Shown: positions 1 to 7,319, counted from the stretch's first letter. The stretch: DNA of 12,573 nucleotides from Acinetobacter sp. N54.MGS-139 (GCA_000980495.1 LARN01000042.1:1-12573), one strand, 5' to 3'. Made by a program: numbers and translations. The notes: generated by a model not told the origin, from the sequence alone.

Positions 1-98
1 CGGTCTAAAGTCTCCAGGAACTTTGTTCTTCTGGCACCGCCCAGCTGCGGTGAGGTTTCTGCAAATAAATCAGCGAATGTGGGGGCTTTAATCTTCAT
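1..98 (-). CDS. N-terminus of a transposase-like protein, cut by the window edge
   Basis: A minus-strand frame opens at ATG 98-96 and runs without a stop to the window edge, giving about 32 residues that start MKIKAPTFADLF and end GGARRTKFLETLD. The segment RRTKFLETLD resembles the N-terminal R-R-x-x-F-L-x-x-M/L-x stretch that precedes the conserved VPW in IS5-family transposases. That resemblance is from memory and short. There is no clear Shine-Dalgarno sequence before the ATG, but a near-consensus promoter lies directly upstream. A competing plus-strand frame (1-174) is also open but has no start in the window. The protein family call is weak; that this strand is expressed is better supported. 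Confidence 0.4.
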   Translation of the reverse strand, partial: MKIKAPTFADLFAETSPQLGGARRTKFLETLD

Positions 99-123
99 AG
101 TCACACTTTTCGGTAGTGTGCTA

Positions 124-152
124 ATTATAGCATATCACCCACCTTTTGTGCA
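124..152 (-). promoter_or_regulatory. Sigma-70-type promoter for the leftward ORF
   Basis: On the minus strand, TGCACA (152-147) lies exactly 17 bases before a perfect TATAAT (129-124), which is preceded by TG one base away (extended -10). Transcription would start near 117, about 19 bases before the ATG at 98. The -10 sits inside a GCTA/TAGC dyad (119-130). The short leader holds a CACACT/AGTGTG hairpin (102-107 with 115-120). Confidence 0.55.
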
Positions 153-160
153 GAGGTTCC

Positions 161-297
161 TTAACAATAACTAAAAATAATTTTCATCCAAACCAATTCA
201 GTGCTATTAGTCCCCTAAAAAACTCAAATCGAGTGGTCGAAGCTCATTCCTCCGTATTACGAACCAATAATGAGAGATAACGATAATCGGAGGATGC
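161..297 (+). promoter_or_regulatory. Upstream region of the formate dehydrogenase operon
   Basis: This AT-rich stretch separates the putative IS end from the fdh operon and should hold its promoter. The best candidate I can see is an extended -10, TGCTATTAG at 202-210, but the hexamer 17 bases upstream (TTTCAT) is a poor -35. I see no sigma-54, FNR or NarL site that I would defend. The ribosome binding site for the first gene is GGAGG at 289-293. A second short frame starts at ATG 270 and ends at 323, overlapping the fdh start; it shows no sign of being a real gene. Confidence 0.3.
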
Positions 298-3200
298 ATG
301 AGCTCGATCACAGACGTCTATAGCCCCAGGACGACTTTTCGTTGTACACGTCTTCGCGGCGCAAAGGTCGGAAGTTCCGTTTGCCAATTCTGTGCAGTCG
401 GATGCTCCCAGTTAGGATTTTTTAAGGACGGGAAATTAATTGACGTTGAGGGTGACCCCAGAAGTGCGGTCAACGAAGGAAGACTTTGCCCCAAGGGCTC
501 TTCCACGTATGCCTTAAACGACAACCCCTACCGAAAGGTAAAACCAATGTACCGTGCGCCCGGCTCGGATCATTGGGAAGAGGTCACTTTAGACTGGATG
601 CTGGACACGGTGGCCAAGCGTATTTGGGACACAAGAAATAAAGGCTTTGTCGAGAAAGATCCTGCAACCGGCATCACCGTCAATAACTGCGCCAATATCG
701 GCTTTATCGGCGGATCGGCAAACGACAATGAAGAGTGTTATCTCTTTAGAAAACTTTTCACCGGCGGTTTAGGTATTCTTCCGGTAGAAAACTCCGCTCG
801 TTACTGCCACTCGACGACTGTTGCAGCCTTAAGCCCGACGTTCGGCTTCGGTGCCTGCACCAACCCGCCTCGTGATCTTCTCAACAGCGACTGCATCCTG
901 ATCATGGGCTCAAACATGGCTGAAGCCCATCCCTGCGCCTTCTATTGGCCGATGCAGGCTAAAAAGAAAGGCGCTGTGACCATCCACGTGGATCCCCGCT
1001 ACACGCGTACGAGTGCGGCCTGCGATCATCATGTGCACATTCGTCCGGAAACGGATATTGCTTTCCTTTCTGCGGTAATCCGCTACATCCTTGAAAAGGG
1101 TTTGTGGTTCAAAGAATATGTGTTGGCCTACACCAATGCTTCGACGATCATCAATTCGAAATTCAACTTTGATGATGTCACCGGTTTATTCAACGGCTGG
1201 GATCCGGCAACCCGCTCCTACAGCAAAGAACCGGATTCTTGGGACTATGAATATGAAATGAATCCCGACGGATCGCGCGGTGCCCCGAAGACTGATCCGA
1301 CGCTGCAGGATCCCCACTGCGTCTTTCAGCTGCTTAAAAAACAGGTCGAGAAATACACGCCTGAAGCTTCCGCCAATATTTGCGGCTGCCGCCCCTGCGA
1401 CATTGTTAAGGTCGCCGAACTTTTAGCCCAAAACTCCGGACCGGACAGAACCTCGGCGTTCTGCTACGCCACAGGCTTTACTCAGCATTCGGCCGGCTCT
1501 CAAATCATCAGAACCTGCGCCATTCTTCAAATGCTGCTCGGCAACATCGGACGCCCCGGCGGAGGCATTCTTGCCCTTCGCGGACACTCTAACGTTCAAG
1601 GCGCTACCGATATTCCGACACTATTTGCCGATCTGCCGAATTACATTCCGCTGCCGAAAGTTGCGGAAGGCAATGCCACGCTGAAAGATTACCTCGCAAA
1701 CGGCCACGGCTTCAGCGGCGCGAGAAATAAGGCGGACGGCATGTGGAAACTCGAAACCGAACGCGGTTCCTGGGCTTCGCTTCCGAACTACATGGTCAGC
1801 CTTCTGAAAGCTTGGTACGGCGACTATGCCATGAAAGAAAACGAGTACGGTTTCCAATGGCTTCCGAAACTCGGCGGAAACGAATCTCTGACTGTCACGA
1901 TCGAGCGGGCCAAGAAAGGTGAAGTCGACGGCTTATTGGTATTCGGCCAAAACATTGCCGTGACCAACCCGAATACAGGCTGGGGACGTACTGCCATACG
2001 CAACCTGAAGTGGCTCGTCGTCTGCGACTTATTTGAAAACGAAACAGCTTCCGTTTGGTATGCCGATCCGAACGGCCCCAAACCTTCTGAAGTTCAAACG
2101 GAAGTCTTCTACCTTCCGACAAACTCCTGCTTAGAAAAAGACGGCTCCGTCAGCAATACGGAACGTCTGATGCAGTGGCATGACCGTATCAAGGAAGCGC
2201 CGGGCGAGTGCAGATCCGACGCCTGGTGGACGTACCAATTAGGCAAGAGACTCAAAGCCATGGCTGAAGCCTCGGGTCTTCCGAGGGATGAAGGTCTTCG
2301 CAGCCTGACATGGTCTTATGACATGCCTCAGGGCAAACAAAACGAGATGGGCCTGCCTCCGATTGAGGGCGACTGCGATCTTGATGCCGTTGCCTACGAA
2401 ATGAACGGATTTGATATGGTTACCGGCAAGCCGATCCAAGGCTCCGGTGAATTAAAGAGCGACGGAACCACAGCCTGCGGCTGCCGCCTGCTTGCCGGCT
2501 TTATCAATGAAGCCGGAGAGAACTTAACCAAGCGGCGCGACGGCGGAACAGTCGACCATGAACTTGACCTGACCTATCGTTTCGCATGGCCGACCAACTC
2601 CCGCATTCTCTATAACCGCTGCTCTGCCGCTCCTGACGGCAAACCTTGGTCGGAGAGAAAGAAGCTCGTCTGGTGGGATGAAATCGAGCAGAAATGGATC
2701 GGTTACGACAAGCCGCAGTTTGACGCTACCAAGCCGCCGAGCTATCGTCCTGCACCTAATGCCAAAGGCGGAGCCGCTTTAGACGGAACCGCCGCATTCG
2801 GCGCGCACTCCGACGGTAAAGCCTGGCTCTTCGTGCCCTACGGCATTAAAGAGGGTCCCTTCCCTGTCTTCTATGAATCCGTTGAATCTCCGTACACCAA
2901 TACGCTTTGGAGTACGAGCCGAGTTCCGGATGTCACGATCATTGACGATCCGATGAATAAAGTCACGGAACCCGGAGATCCGAACTTCCCGACCGTGATG
3001 ACGACTTACCATATGGTCGAACACTGGATGTCCGGCTCCATGACAAGAACCATTCCTTGGCTTGTGGGTCTGCAGCCGCGGTCCTTCATTGAGATTTCGC
3101 CGGAATTGGCTGAAAGCATCGGCGTAACCACCGGCGGCTACGTATCCGTCAGAAGCCCGAGAAACGAGATTCAGGTTAGAGCGCTTGTGACACCGCGCTT

Positions 3201-3483
3201 GAGAATCGGCGTCATTGAAGGCCGACAGGCAAGCATCGCCGGACGCTTTGTCTGTTCCGGCTACAAGGGCATTGTCTGCGACCCGATTACCAACGACTTA
3301 AGTCCGGCAGACATGGCCGGAGACGGTTTAATCCCGAGCTCCAAGAGCTTTGTTGTGAAGATTGATAAACCGGATATGAACAAGGTTGAAAAATTCAATG
3401 AGTACCCGGTGGAATATCCGGCCGGAATGTCCGAACCAATTCCTGATACGCCTTGGGCAGCACAACCGGAGGGGAGGAATTAA
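298..3483 (+). CDS. Formate dehydrogenase catalytic (molybdopterin) subunit, Cys type, no Tat signal
   Basis: This is the catalytic subunit of a respiratory formate dehydrogenase of the FdnG/FdoG family, oxidising formate to CO2 at a Mo/W-bisMGD site. Seen in the sequence: a [4Fe-4S] motif C29-x2-C32-x3-C36...C64, followed by the CPKG signature; the active-site stretch ARYCHSTTVAALSPTFG, with Cys170-His171 where E. coli FdnG has Sec-His; AEAHP and DPRFTR-like (DPRYTR) cofactor motifs; LRGHSNVQG near residue 430; and a C-terminal MGD-binding domain. Alignment by eye with FdnG runs along almost the whole length. Unlike FdnG, the iron-sulfur motif begins only 29 residues in, so there is no room for a Tat signal. 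The start is the first in-frame ATG after TGA 271-273, with GGAGG four bases upstream (a short spacing); the next in-frame Met is residue 84. At 1061 residues it exceeds FdnG (about 1015) despite lacking the leader. It is the first gene of an operon with the two following subunits. Confidence 0.93.
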   Translation: MSSITDVYSPRTTFRCTRLRGAKVGSSVCQFCAVGCSQLGFFKDGKLIDVEGDPRSAVNEGRLCPKGSSTYALNDNPYRKVKPMYRAPGSDHWEEVTLDWMLDTVAKRIWDTRNKGFVEKDPATGITVNNCANIGFIGGSANDNEECYLFRKLFTGGLGILPVENSARYCHSTTVAALSPTFGFGACTNPPRDLLNSDCILIMGSNMAEAHPCAFYWPMQAKKKGAVTIHVDPRYTRTSAACDHHVHIRPETDIAFLSAVIRYILEKGLWFKEYVLAYTNASTIINSKFNFDDVTGLFNGWDPATRSYSKEPDSWDYEYEMNPDGSRGAPKTDPTLQDPHCVFQLLKKQVEKYTPEASANICGCRPCDIVKVAELLAQNSGPDRTSAFCYATGFTQHSAGSQIIRTCAILQMLLGNIGRPGGGILALRGHSNVQGATDIPTLFADLPNYIPLPKVAEGNATLKDYLANGHGFSGARNKADGMWKLETERGSWASLPNYMVSLLKAWYGDYAMKENEYGFQWLPKLGGNESLTVTIERAKKGEVDGLLVFGQNIAVTNPNTGWGRTAIRNLKWLVVCDLFENETASVWYADPNGPKPSEVQTEVFYLPTNSCLEKDGSVSNTERLMQWHDRIKEAPGECRSDAWWTYQLGKRLKAMAEASGLPRDEGLRSLTWSYDMPQGKQNEMGLPPIEGDCDLDAVAYEMNGFDMVTGKPIQGSGELKSDGTTACGCRLLAGFINEAGENLTKRRDGGTVDHELDLTYRFAWPTNSRILYNRCSAAPDGKPWSERKKLVWWDEIEQKWIGYDKPQFDATKPPSYRPAPNAKGGAALDGTAAFGAHSDGKAWLFVPYGIKEGPFPVFYESVESPYTNTLWSTSRVPDVTIIDDPMNKVTEPGDPNFPTVMTTYHMVEHWMSGSMTRTIPWLVGLQPRSFIEISPELAESIGVTTGGYVSVRSPRNEIQVRALVTPRLRIGVIEGRQASIAGRFVCSGYKGIVCDPITNDLSPADMAGDGLIPSSKSFVVKIDKPDMNKVEKFNEYPVEYPAGMSEPIPDTPWAAQPEGRN

Positions 3484-3485
3484 TC

Positions 3486-4418
3486 ATGACATCCGTCAAT
3501 TCCAAAAACATTTTTGATGTCGTAAAGAAGAAATACGCACCCAACCAACCTGAAAAGAATCACAAGATCGATCCGGTTTACAGCCTGTTTGATCGCGATG
3601 ATCCGCTTCCGAAGTGCCAGGAACTCGCTTTCTTCACCGACACCTCAATCTGTACCGGCTGCAAAGCGTGCGAAGTTGCCTGCAAGCAATGGAACCAGCT
3701 GGAATCCGATCCCTACCATTGGTCCGGCGATAGCTACGACAACACAGGCGATCTTTCTGCCAACAACTGGCGTCATGTGAAGTTCATTGAACGTTTCCCG
3801 GAAAAGAACGCCGTGGATCTTCCGGCTCCACAAACCATTGATGCGCTGCTCAAAGAACCGAAAGCCGGCAAATGGCTGTTCATGAGTGATCAGTGCAAAC
3901 ACTGCCGCACTTCCCCATGCCATGAGGCTTGTCCAACCGGTGCGATTGTTCGGAATGAATTCGGCGGAGTTTACTATCAGACCGATATTTGTATGGGCTG
4001 CGGCATGTGCGTTGCAGCCTGCCCCTTCGGAGTACCGGAAATCAGTCCGAAAACCGGCCACTCCATGAAGTGCGCCGAGTGCTACGACCGCTTGAAAGAC
4101 GGACTTCGTCCGGCCTGCCAGGAGGCTTGTACAACCGGGGCCATTCAGTTCGGTCCGAGAGAGCTGATGGTTCGCGAGGCACGCGACCGTGTCAATTATC
4201 TGATCACACACGGCCATCCGGAAGCTCAGCTCTACGGTGTGGATCCGTTTGAAAACTACGACAGCTTGAATTCCTTCTATCTTTTGATGGATAAGCCGGA
4301 AGTTTACGGTCTGCCCTCGGATCCGGTTACGCCGACAAAATACATGGCCGGCGATTACTTGCGAGGCGCAGCAACGCTCATTCTTTGTGCAGCTGCTGTT
4401 GCGGCTTGTTTAGTCTAA
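3486..4418 (+). CDS. Formate dehydrogenase iron-sulfur (beta) subunit
   Basis: This electron-transfer subunit is of the FdnH/FdoH type. It has 310 residues with sixteen cysteines in four ferredoxin-like groups, enough for four [4Fe-4S] clusters: C56/59/62/66, C137/140/145/149, C169/172/175/179 and C196/199/211/215. A short hydrophobic C-terminal segment (about 293-310) matches the single membrane helix that anchors FdnH, but the protein ends right after it. The start at 3486 is preferred over an upstream in-frame ATG at 3453, which lies inside the catalytic gene: 3486 begins two bases after the alpha stop and has GGAGG at 3473-3477 with eight-base spacing. It is co-transcribed with both neighbours. 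It should pass electrons from the catalytic subunit to the NrfD-like membrane subunit. Confidence 0.93.
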   Translation: MTSVNSKNIFDVVKKKYAPNQPEKNHKIDPVYSLFDRDDPLPKCQELAFFTDTSICTGCKACEVACKQWNQLESDPYHWSGDSYDNTGDLSANNWRHVKFIERFPEKNAVDLPAPQTIDALLKEPKAGKWLFMSDQCKHCRTSPCHEACPTGAIVRNEFGGVYYQTDICMGCGMCVAACPFGVPEISPKTGHSMKCAECYDRLKDGLRPACQEACTTGAIQFGPRELMVREARDRVNYLITHGHPEAQLYGVDPFENYDSLNSFYLLMDKPEVYGLPSDPVTPTKYMAGDYLRGAATLILCAAAVAACLV

Positions 4419-4428
4419 GGAGAAAAAG

Positions 4429-5349
4429 ATGAACATGACTAACATGAATAATCCTAAACCTTGGGCTGAAGGCCATCCTTCTTTGTATCAAGGACATGAC
4501 ATCACGCACCGTCCCGACTGGGCAAATATTATTGTCTGGGATGCGTTTTTCAATAACTTAACCGCGGGCTTTATGGTCCTAACCGGTATTGCTTGGTTTG
4601 CCGGCCCTCCGCTCTTTGCCGCGCTTCTGCCCTTTGCTTTGACGCTGGCTCTCTTAATCGTCATTGTTGACCTTGTGCTCCTGGTCTTTGATTTAGGTGA
4701 TCCACCTCGATTCATCCACGCGATGCGCGTGCTGCATTTCACTTCTCCGCTTTCCGTGGGTGTTTGGGGCCTGGCTTGCTATGCGACCTGCTTAGGATGT
4801 GCAGTCGGCATTTACTGGCTGTCGGTTTACTCCGTCGCAACGAATGACTTTTTAGCGCCCTACATCGCTTGGCTCGATATCCTGATGCGGCTCTTTACCG
4901 TGTTGGCGTTTATCGGTGCCGTCGTGGTCATTTGCTACAAAGGCGTAGCTTTTAGCTGCACCTCTCAGCCGGGCGTAAAGAAAGCCCGCTGGCTGACTTC
5001 TTTCATGGTATCGGATGCCCTTCTAATGGGCTGCGGACTCTATGCCATTATGGCGGCCTGCTTAGGCTTTTGGGACGCATGCGCCTATCTGCTTCTGCCC
5101 TTCATCATTCTTGAAGTCGCCAGGACGGTCGCCTTTAGCCTTCTTTGGATGGAAACCGCAGAAAGAGCTAGGAAAGTTTATTCCGGCGAGAACACGCTGC
5201 TGCGCGTCTGGGTTTACTTAATCGGCGGTTTGCTTGCTGCCGTTTTAGCGTTCTTCGGCGTATACGGAATGTGCGCTGCAGGGGCTTTAGTCCTGCTTAC
5301 CGGCGTATTCGAGCGCTATTGGCTCATTGGAATTACCAAGAAGATTTAG
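4429..5349 (+). CDS. NrfD-like integral membrane subunit of the formate dehydrogenase
   Basis: This is a 306-residue polytopic protein with about eight membrane segments (roughly 37-58, 62-87, 106-134, 144-174, 189-212, 217-241, 257-278, 280-296). The stretch FDLGDPPRF (87-95), followed by SPLSVGVW (106-113), is the NrfD/PsrC pattern, in which an acidic helix end precedes a D-L-G-x-P loop and S-P-x-S-x-G. NrfD-family proteins link iron-sulfur subunits to quinone without haem. The usual FDH-N partner FdnI is instead a ~217-residue cytochrome b with haem-ligating histidines, so this operon carries a different type of membrane module. The Shine-Dalgarno AAGGAG (4417-4422) overlaps the beta stop, which suggests coupled translation. 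The gene ends in TAG just before a terminator. The family call is firm; quinone reduction is inferred from the family. Confidence 0.88.
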   Translation: MNMTNMNNPKPWAEGHPSLYQGHDITHRPDWANIIVWDAFFNNLTAGFMVLTGIAWFAGPPLFAALLPFALTLALLIVIVDLVLLVFDLGDPPRFIHAMRVLHFTSPLSVGVWGLACYATCLGCAVGIYWLSVYSVATNDFLAPYIAWLDILMRLFTVLAFIGAVVVICYKGVAFSCTSQPGVKKARWLTSFMVSDALLMGCGLYAIMAACLGFWDACAYLLLPFIILEVARTVAFSLLWMETAERARKVYSGENTLLRVWVYLIGGLLAAVLAFFGVYGMCAAGALVLLTGVFERYWLIGITKKI

Positions 5350-5364
5350 GGCATGATTTGAGAT

Positions 5365-5398
5365 AAGAACCGAGCCTCTCACGAGGCTTAGGTTCTTT
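5365..5398 (+). terminator. Terminator of the formate dehydrogenase operon
   Basis: AAGAACC-GAGCCTC pairs across a TCAC loop with GAGGCTT-A-GGTTCTT. This gives a ~14-bp stem with one bulged A and one G-T pair, starting 16 bases after the last fdh stop. The following tract is only modestly T-rich (TTTGTGCTTT). Confidence 0.8.
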
Positions 5399-5457
5399 GT
5401 GCTTTCCGTTCAATATGGTTTTGCGAGATGCTTTGAAAAACTCTGCAATAGAAAGTT

Positions 5458-5535
5458 GCTCAATGTGCCAACCTCACATAAGACTTCGCTCAATGTGGTG
5501 AGGTAATATCCGACGCTCAAATTATGTTTTTTTTT
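5458..5535. repeat. Short direct and inverted repeats plus a T9 run before the small membrane protein gene
   Basis: GCTCAATGTG occurs at 5458-5467 and again at 5488-5497, 30 bases apart. A shortened GCTCAA follows at 5515-5520. Overlapping these, ACCTCA-CATA (5471-5480) can pair with TGTG-G-TGAGGT (5494-5504), a ten-pair stem with one bulged G and a 13-base loop. Nine T residues run at 5527-5535. The hairpin and T-run are too far apart (22 bases) to be an ordinary terminator. This could be an operator or leader of the next gene; its function is unknown. Confidence 0.4.
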
Positions 5536-5552
5536 CAGGATAAGTTGTTGAT

Positions 5553-5888
5553 ATGTGGCGATTGACTTTCCCGGTTTTAGGTGCGATTTTATTCGGAGCT
5601 CATTTATACTTTTGGGGAAATTATCTTCTTTTTCCCATCCCCCTTATCCTACTGATTCTGCTGTTCATTCCTTTCAGACCGGTTTGCTGGCTTTGGGAGA
5701 TCTGCCTGATTTGTTTCGGTGTTGAGTGGCTGATTTCCGCCTACCAACTTTATTTACGCCGCATTGCGGCAGGGATGCCTTTTGCTCTTGGCACTTCGAT
5801 TCTGGTTGTCTGCGGAATTTTAACAATGCTCTCAGCGCTTGTATTCTTCAGCCGCAAAATTAAAAACCGTTATCCGCTTCACGTCTAA
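5553..5888 (+). CDS. Small conserved-looking inner-membrane protein of unknown function
   Basis: This 111-residue protein is largely hydrophobic, with about four membrane segments (roughly 5-22, 24-42, 46-67, 79-99). A positively charged loop lies around YLRRIA (67-72) and the C-terminus is basic (KIKNRYPL). The layout, with an E-W-L motif (58-60), resembles a group of ~110-residue uncharacterised proteobacterial membrane proteins that I recognise only by pattern; I cannot assign a function. ATG 5553 is the only reasonable start. The nearest Shine-Dalgarno is AGGA at 5537-5540, 12 bases away, which is long, so translation may be weak. It lies beyond the fdh terminator and so is probably its own transcription unit. 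It converges on the following minus-strand gene. Confidence 0.72.
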   Translation: MWRLTFPVLGAILFGAHLYFWGNYLLFPIPLILLILLFIPFRPVCWLWEICLICFGVEWLISAYQLYLRRIAAGMPFALGTSILVVCGILTMLSALVFFSRKIKNRYPLHV

Positions 5889-5911
5889 CTCACAGTTTCG
5901 GATATGAGAAA

Positions 5912-5937
5912 ACGGCATACCCGCGAAGATCTGCCGT
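5912..5937. terminator. Hairpin between convergent genes
   Basis: ACGGCA (5912-5917) pairs with TGCCGT (5932-5937) around a 14-base loop. On the minus strand the stem is followed by TTTCTC, so it may end transcription of the aminotransferase gene. In the other direction it may serve the small membrane protein gene. The stem is short and the loop long, so confidence is moderate. Confidence 0.45.
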
Positions 5938-5956
5938 CAACATTCGCTAATTTTAA

Positions 5957-7114
5957 CTAAAAGGCGCCTTCTACTCGCATCTTCATCAGTTCATTTGCAA
6001 CGTAGGCCATTTCCTGCGGTGTGCCTAAGGAAATACGGCACCAGTTCATTGCCGGCGGGAACGGTCTTCCGACCAAAATGTTTCTTGCTGCCATCTTCTT
6101 CTGGAACGCACGAATCGGCTCATTCAACTCAAAGAACATGAAGTTCGTACTCGAGGGAAGATATTTAACACCGAGCTTGTCAAAACAAGAAGCCAAAATC
6201 TTGCGGCTTTCCAAGTTTGAAGCTCTGGAATATTCCTGAAACGGCTCATCATCCAATGAAACCAAAGCCGCGGTGACACCGGGGTAGTTTAGTTTTTCAC
6301 CTGCCACCTGATCTTTCATCATTTTAATAATCGCCGGAGCTCCTACCGCAAATCCTACCCGCATGCCGGCCATGGCGTATAGCTTCGAGAACGTCTTTAA
6401 CAGAACCACGTTGTCTAAACCGTCCTGGATCAAATTGGCCATCGATTTAAAGTTCGGATCACTGACGTATTCTGCATAAGCCTCATCGGCAATGAACAAA
6501 GTATTGTCCGGTTTACTTCTTACCCATGGGTCGATCTCAGAAGCCGGAGTAACGGTAGACGTAGGATTGTTCGGATTCACGAAGTAAACAATAGAGAATC
6601 CGTCGAAATCATCCACAGCCTTTTTCAATCCGGCGACATCAACCTTCCAATTTGCAAGCATCGGCACTTTTACAATGGGCACGCTATAGAGCTCGGCGAA
6701 GTGCTGTCCATCGCCATAAGTAAGTTCCGGGATTACCAGCTGAACTTTCGGCAAACGCTAATACGCACCCAACAAAGCTCGGATACCCTCGGAAGAACCG
6801 TCCGTCAAAAGGAGAAAATTCTTCGGCACGTTGTACATGTCACAGAGCTTGGCGTGAAGCTGTGTAATCTCTGCTTTAGCGTAACGGTTTCCTTTTGCGA
6901 CGGCATCGCGTGCTGCGGCCTGAGCGCTCGGACTCATACCCAGGGCGTTTTCGTTAAAGTTAATTCGAATCGGATTATCTGCAGTCGGAGCGATGAAAGA
7001 AACATTCGCCGGTGCCTGTGCAAAGGCTTTGACAGGAAGTGCGGCACTGACAGCAGCCCCTAACAGGCTGAAATTAAGGAAAGTCCGTCTTCTTAAAGCG
7101 AGAGAGTTTGACAT
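5957..7114 (-). pseudogene. Tat-exported HisC-like PLP aminotransferase, interrupted by an in-frame TAG
   Basis: One minus-strand frame spans 385 codons plus stop but contains TAG at 6760-6758 (codon 119). Both halves are the same protein in the same frame: no base is gained or lost, only one codon is a stop. The N-terminus has a twin-arginine signal (RRRTFLNF, residues 8-15; hydrophobic to about 28; AFAQA near 30-34), so the protein would be periplasmic. The body is a fold-type I aminotransferase of the histidinol-phosphate type: VNPNNPTS (about 179-186), DEAYAEY (about 210-216), TFSK with the PLP lysine near 244, GMRVGFA just after, and a C-terminal CRISLGTPQEM segment. AGGAG (7122-7126) gives a good start at 7114. 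The downstream part could begin only at TTG 6754, without a ribosome site and lacking the signal and N-terminal arm, so I treat the gene as broken. A sequencing error is the main alternative. TAG is the normal stop of this gene and of the NrfD-like gene, which argues against recoding of TAG in general. The substrate of exported HisC-like enzymes is not evident. Confidence 0.85.
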
Positions 7115-7156
7115 TTTAGTTCTCCTGTTTGTGTGTTCGAATGCACTTGAACTACA

Positions 7157-7172
7157 TGCATATTTCGTGCCA
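7157..7172 (-). promoter_or_regulatory. Candidate sigma-54 (-24/-12) promoter of the aminotransferase
   Basis: On the minus strand the sequence is TGGCACG-AAAT-ATGCA. It differs from the consensus TGGCACG-N4-TTGCA by a single base and has the exact GG-to-GC spacing. Transcription would start near 7146, about 30 bases before the ATG at 7114, leaving room for the AGGAG. No enhancer-binding-protein site is recognised upstream. Confidence 0.5.
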
Positions 7173-7232
7173 GCTTTTTTGAGGAGTGATTAGCGCTTCA
7201 AAACGAAGCAAACAGGAAAACGACAGAAAAAT

Positions 7233-7277
7233 CCCCGCTTTGTGCACAACTAAGTAGCGAGAAGCACAAAAGCGGGG
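7233..7277. terminator. Long hairpin terminator between purine permease and aminotransferase
   Basis: CCCCGCTTTGTGC (7233-7245) pairs with GCACAAAAGCGGGG (7264-7277), 13 bp with one bulged A, around an 18-base loop. On the minus strand the stem is followed by ATTTTTC, so it is placed to end the permease transcript. On the plus strand it is followed by CAATTTTTATTT. The position, 43 bases after the permease stop, fits. Confidence 0.8.
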
Positions 7278-7319
7278 CAATTTTTATTTGAAATTTTGAA
7301 AAATTCCAATAACTTTCCA

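Larger units (their letters stand above)
1..160 (-). mobile_element. Partial end of an IS5-like insertion sequence (tentative)
   Basis: The window appears to begin inside an insertion sequence whose transposase reads leftwards off the edge. Read on the minus strand from 160, the putative end begins GGAACCTCTGCACAAAAGG, a G-rich start of the kind seen in IS5-type elements. The four bases just outside (161-164) are TTAA, which could be a short target duplication. A strong promoter and the transposase-like ORF follow within 65 bases, the compact spacing usual for an IS. The other end is not in the window, so neither the terminal inverted repeat nor the duplication can be confirmed. The outer boundary at 160 is an inference. 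Confidence 0.33.

Noticed and set aside
1..174. Plus-strand open frame ending in TAA at 172-174
   Set aside because: It has no visible start and no recognisable family. The opposite strand has a near-consensus promoter and a proper ATG for a competing frame. A gene ending here cannot be fully excluded without upstream sequence.
270..323. Short frame starting at ATG 270 as a leader peptide of the fdh operon
   Set aside because: It has no ribosome site, a highly charged low-complexity product (MRDNDNRRMHELDHRRL), and overlaps the first fdh codons; probably chance.
3453..3485. Earlier ATG giving an 11-residue longer iron-sulfur subunit
   Set aside because: It overlaps the catalytic gene and lacks a Shine-Dalgarno. 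ATG 3486 has GGAGG at ideal spacing and gives a normal N-terminus.
3645..4217. A 190-codon minus-strand open frame
   Set aside because: It lies entirely antisense to the iron-sulfur subunit, has no ribosome site or recognisable domain, and is explained by codon bias of the real gene.
6758..6760. TAG as a recoded sense codon (pyrrolysine or genome-wide amber reassignment)
   Set aside because: TAG terminates the NrfD-like, dba-like, dsbI-like and the aminotransferase genes themselves, so general reassignment is excluded. Nothing suggests a pyrrolysine system.
7240..7249. Palindrome TTGTGCACAA as an operator
   Set aside because: It lies within the arm and loop of the long terminator hairpin and is explained by it.
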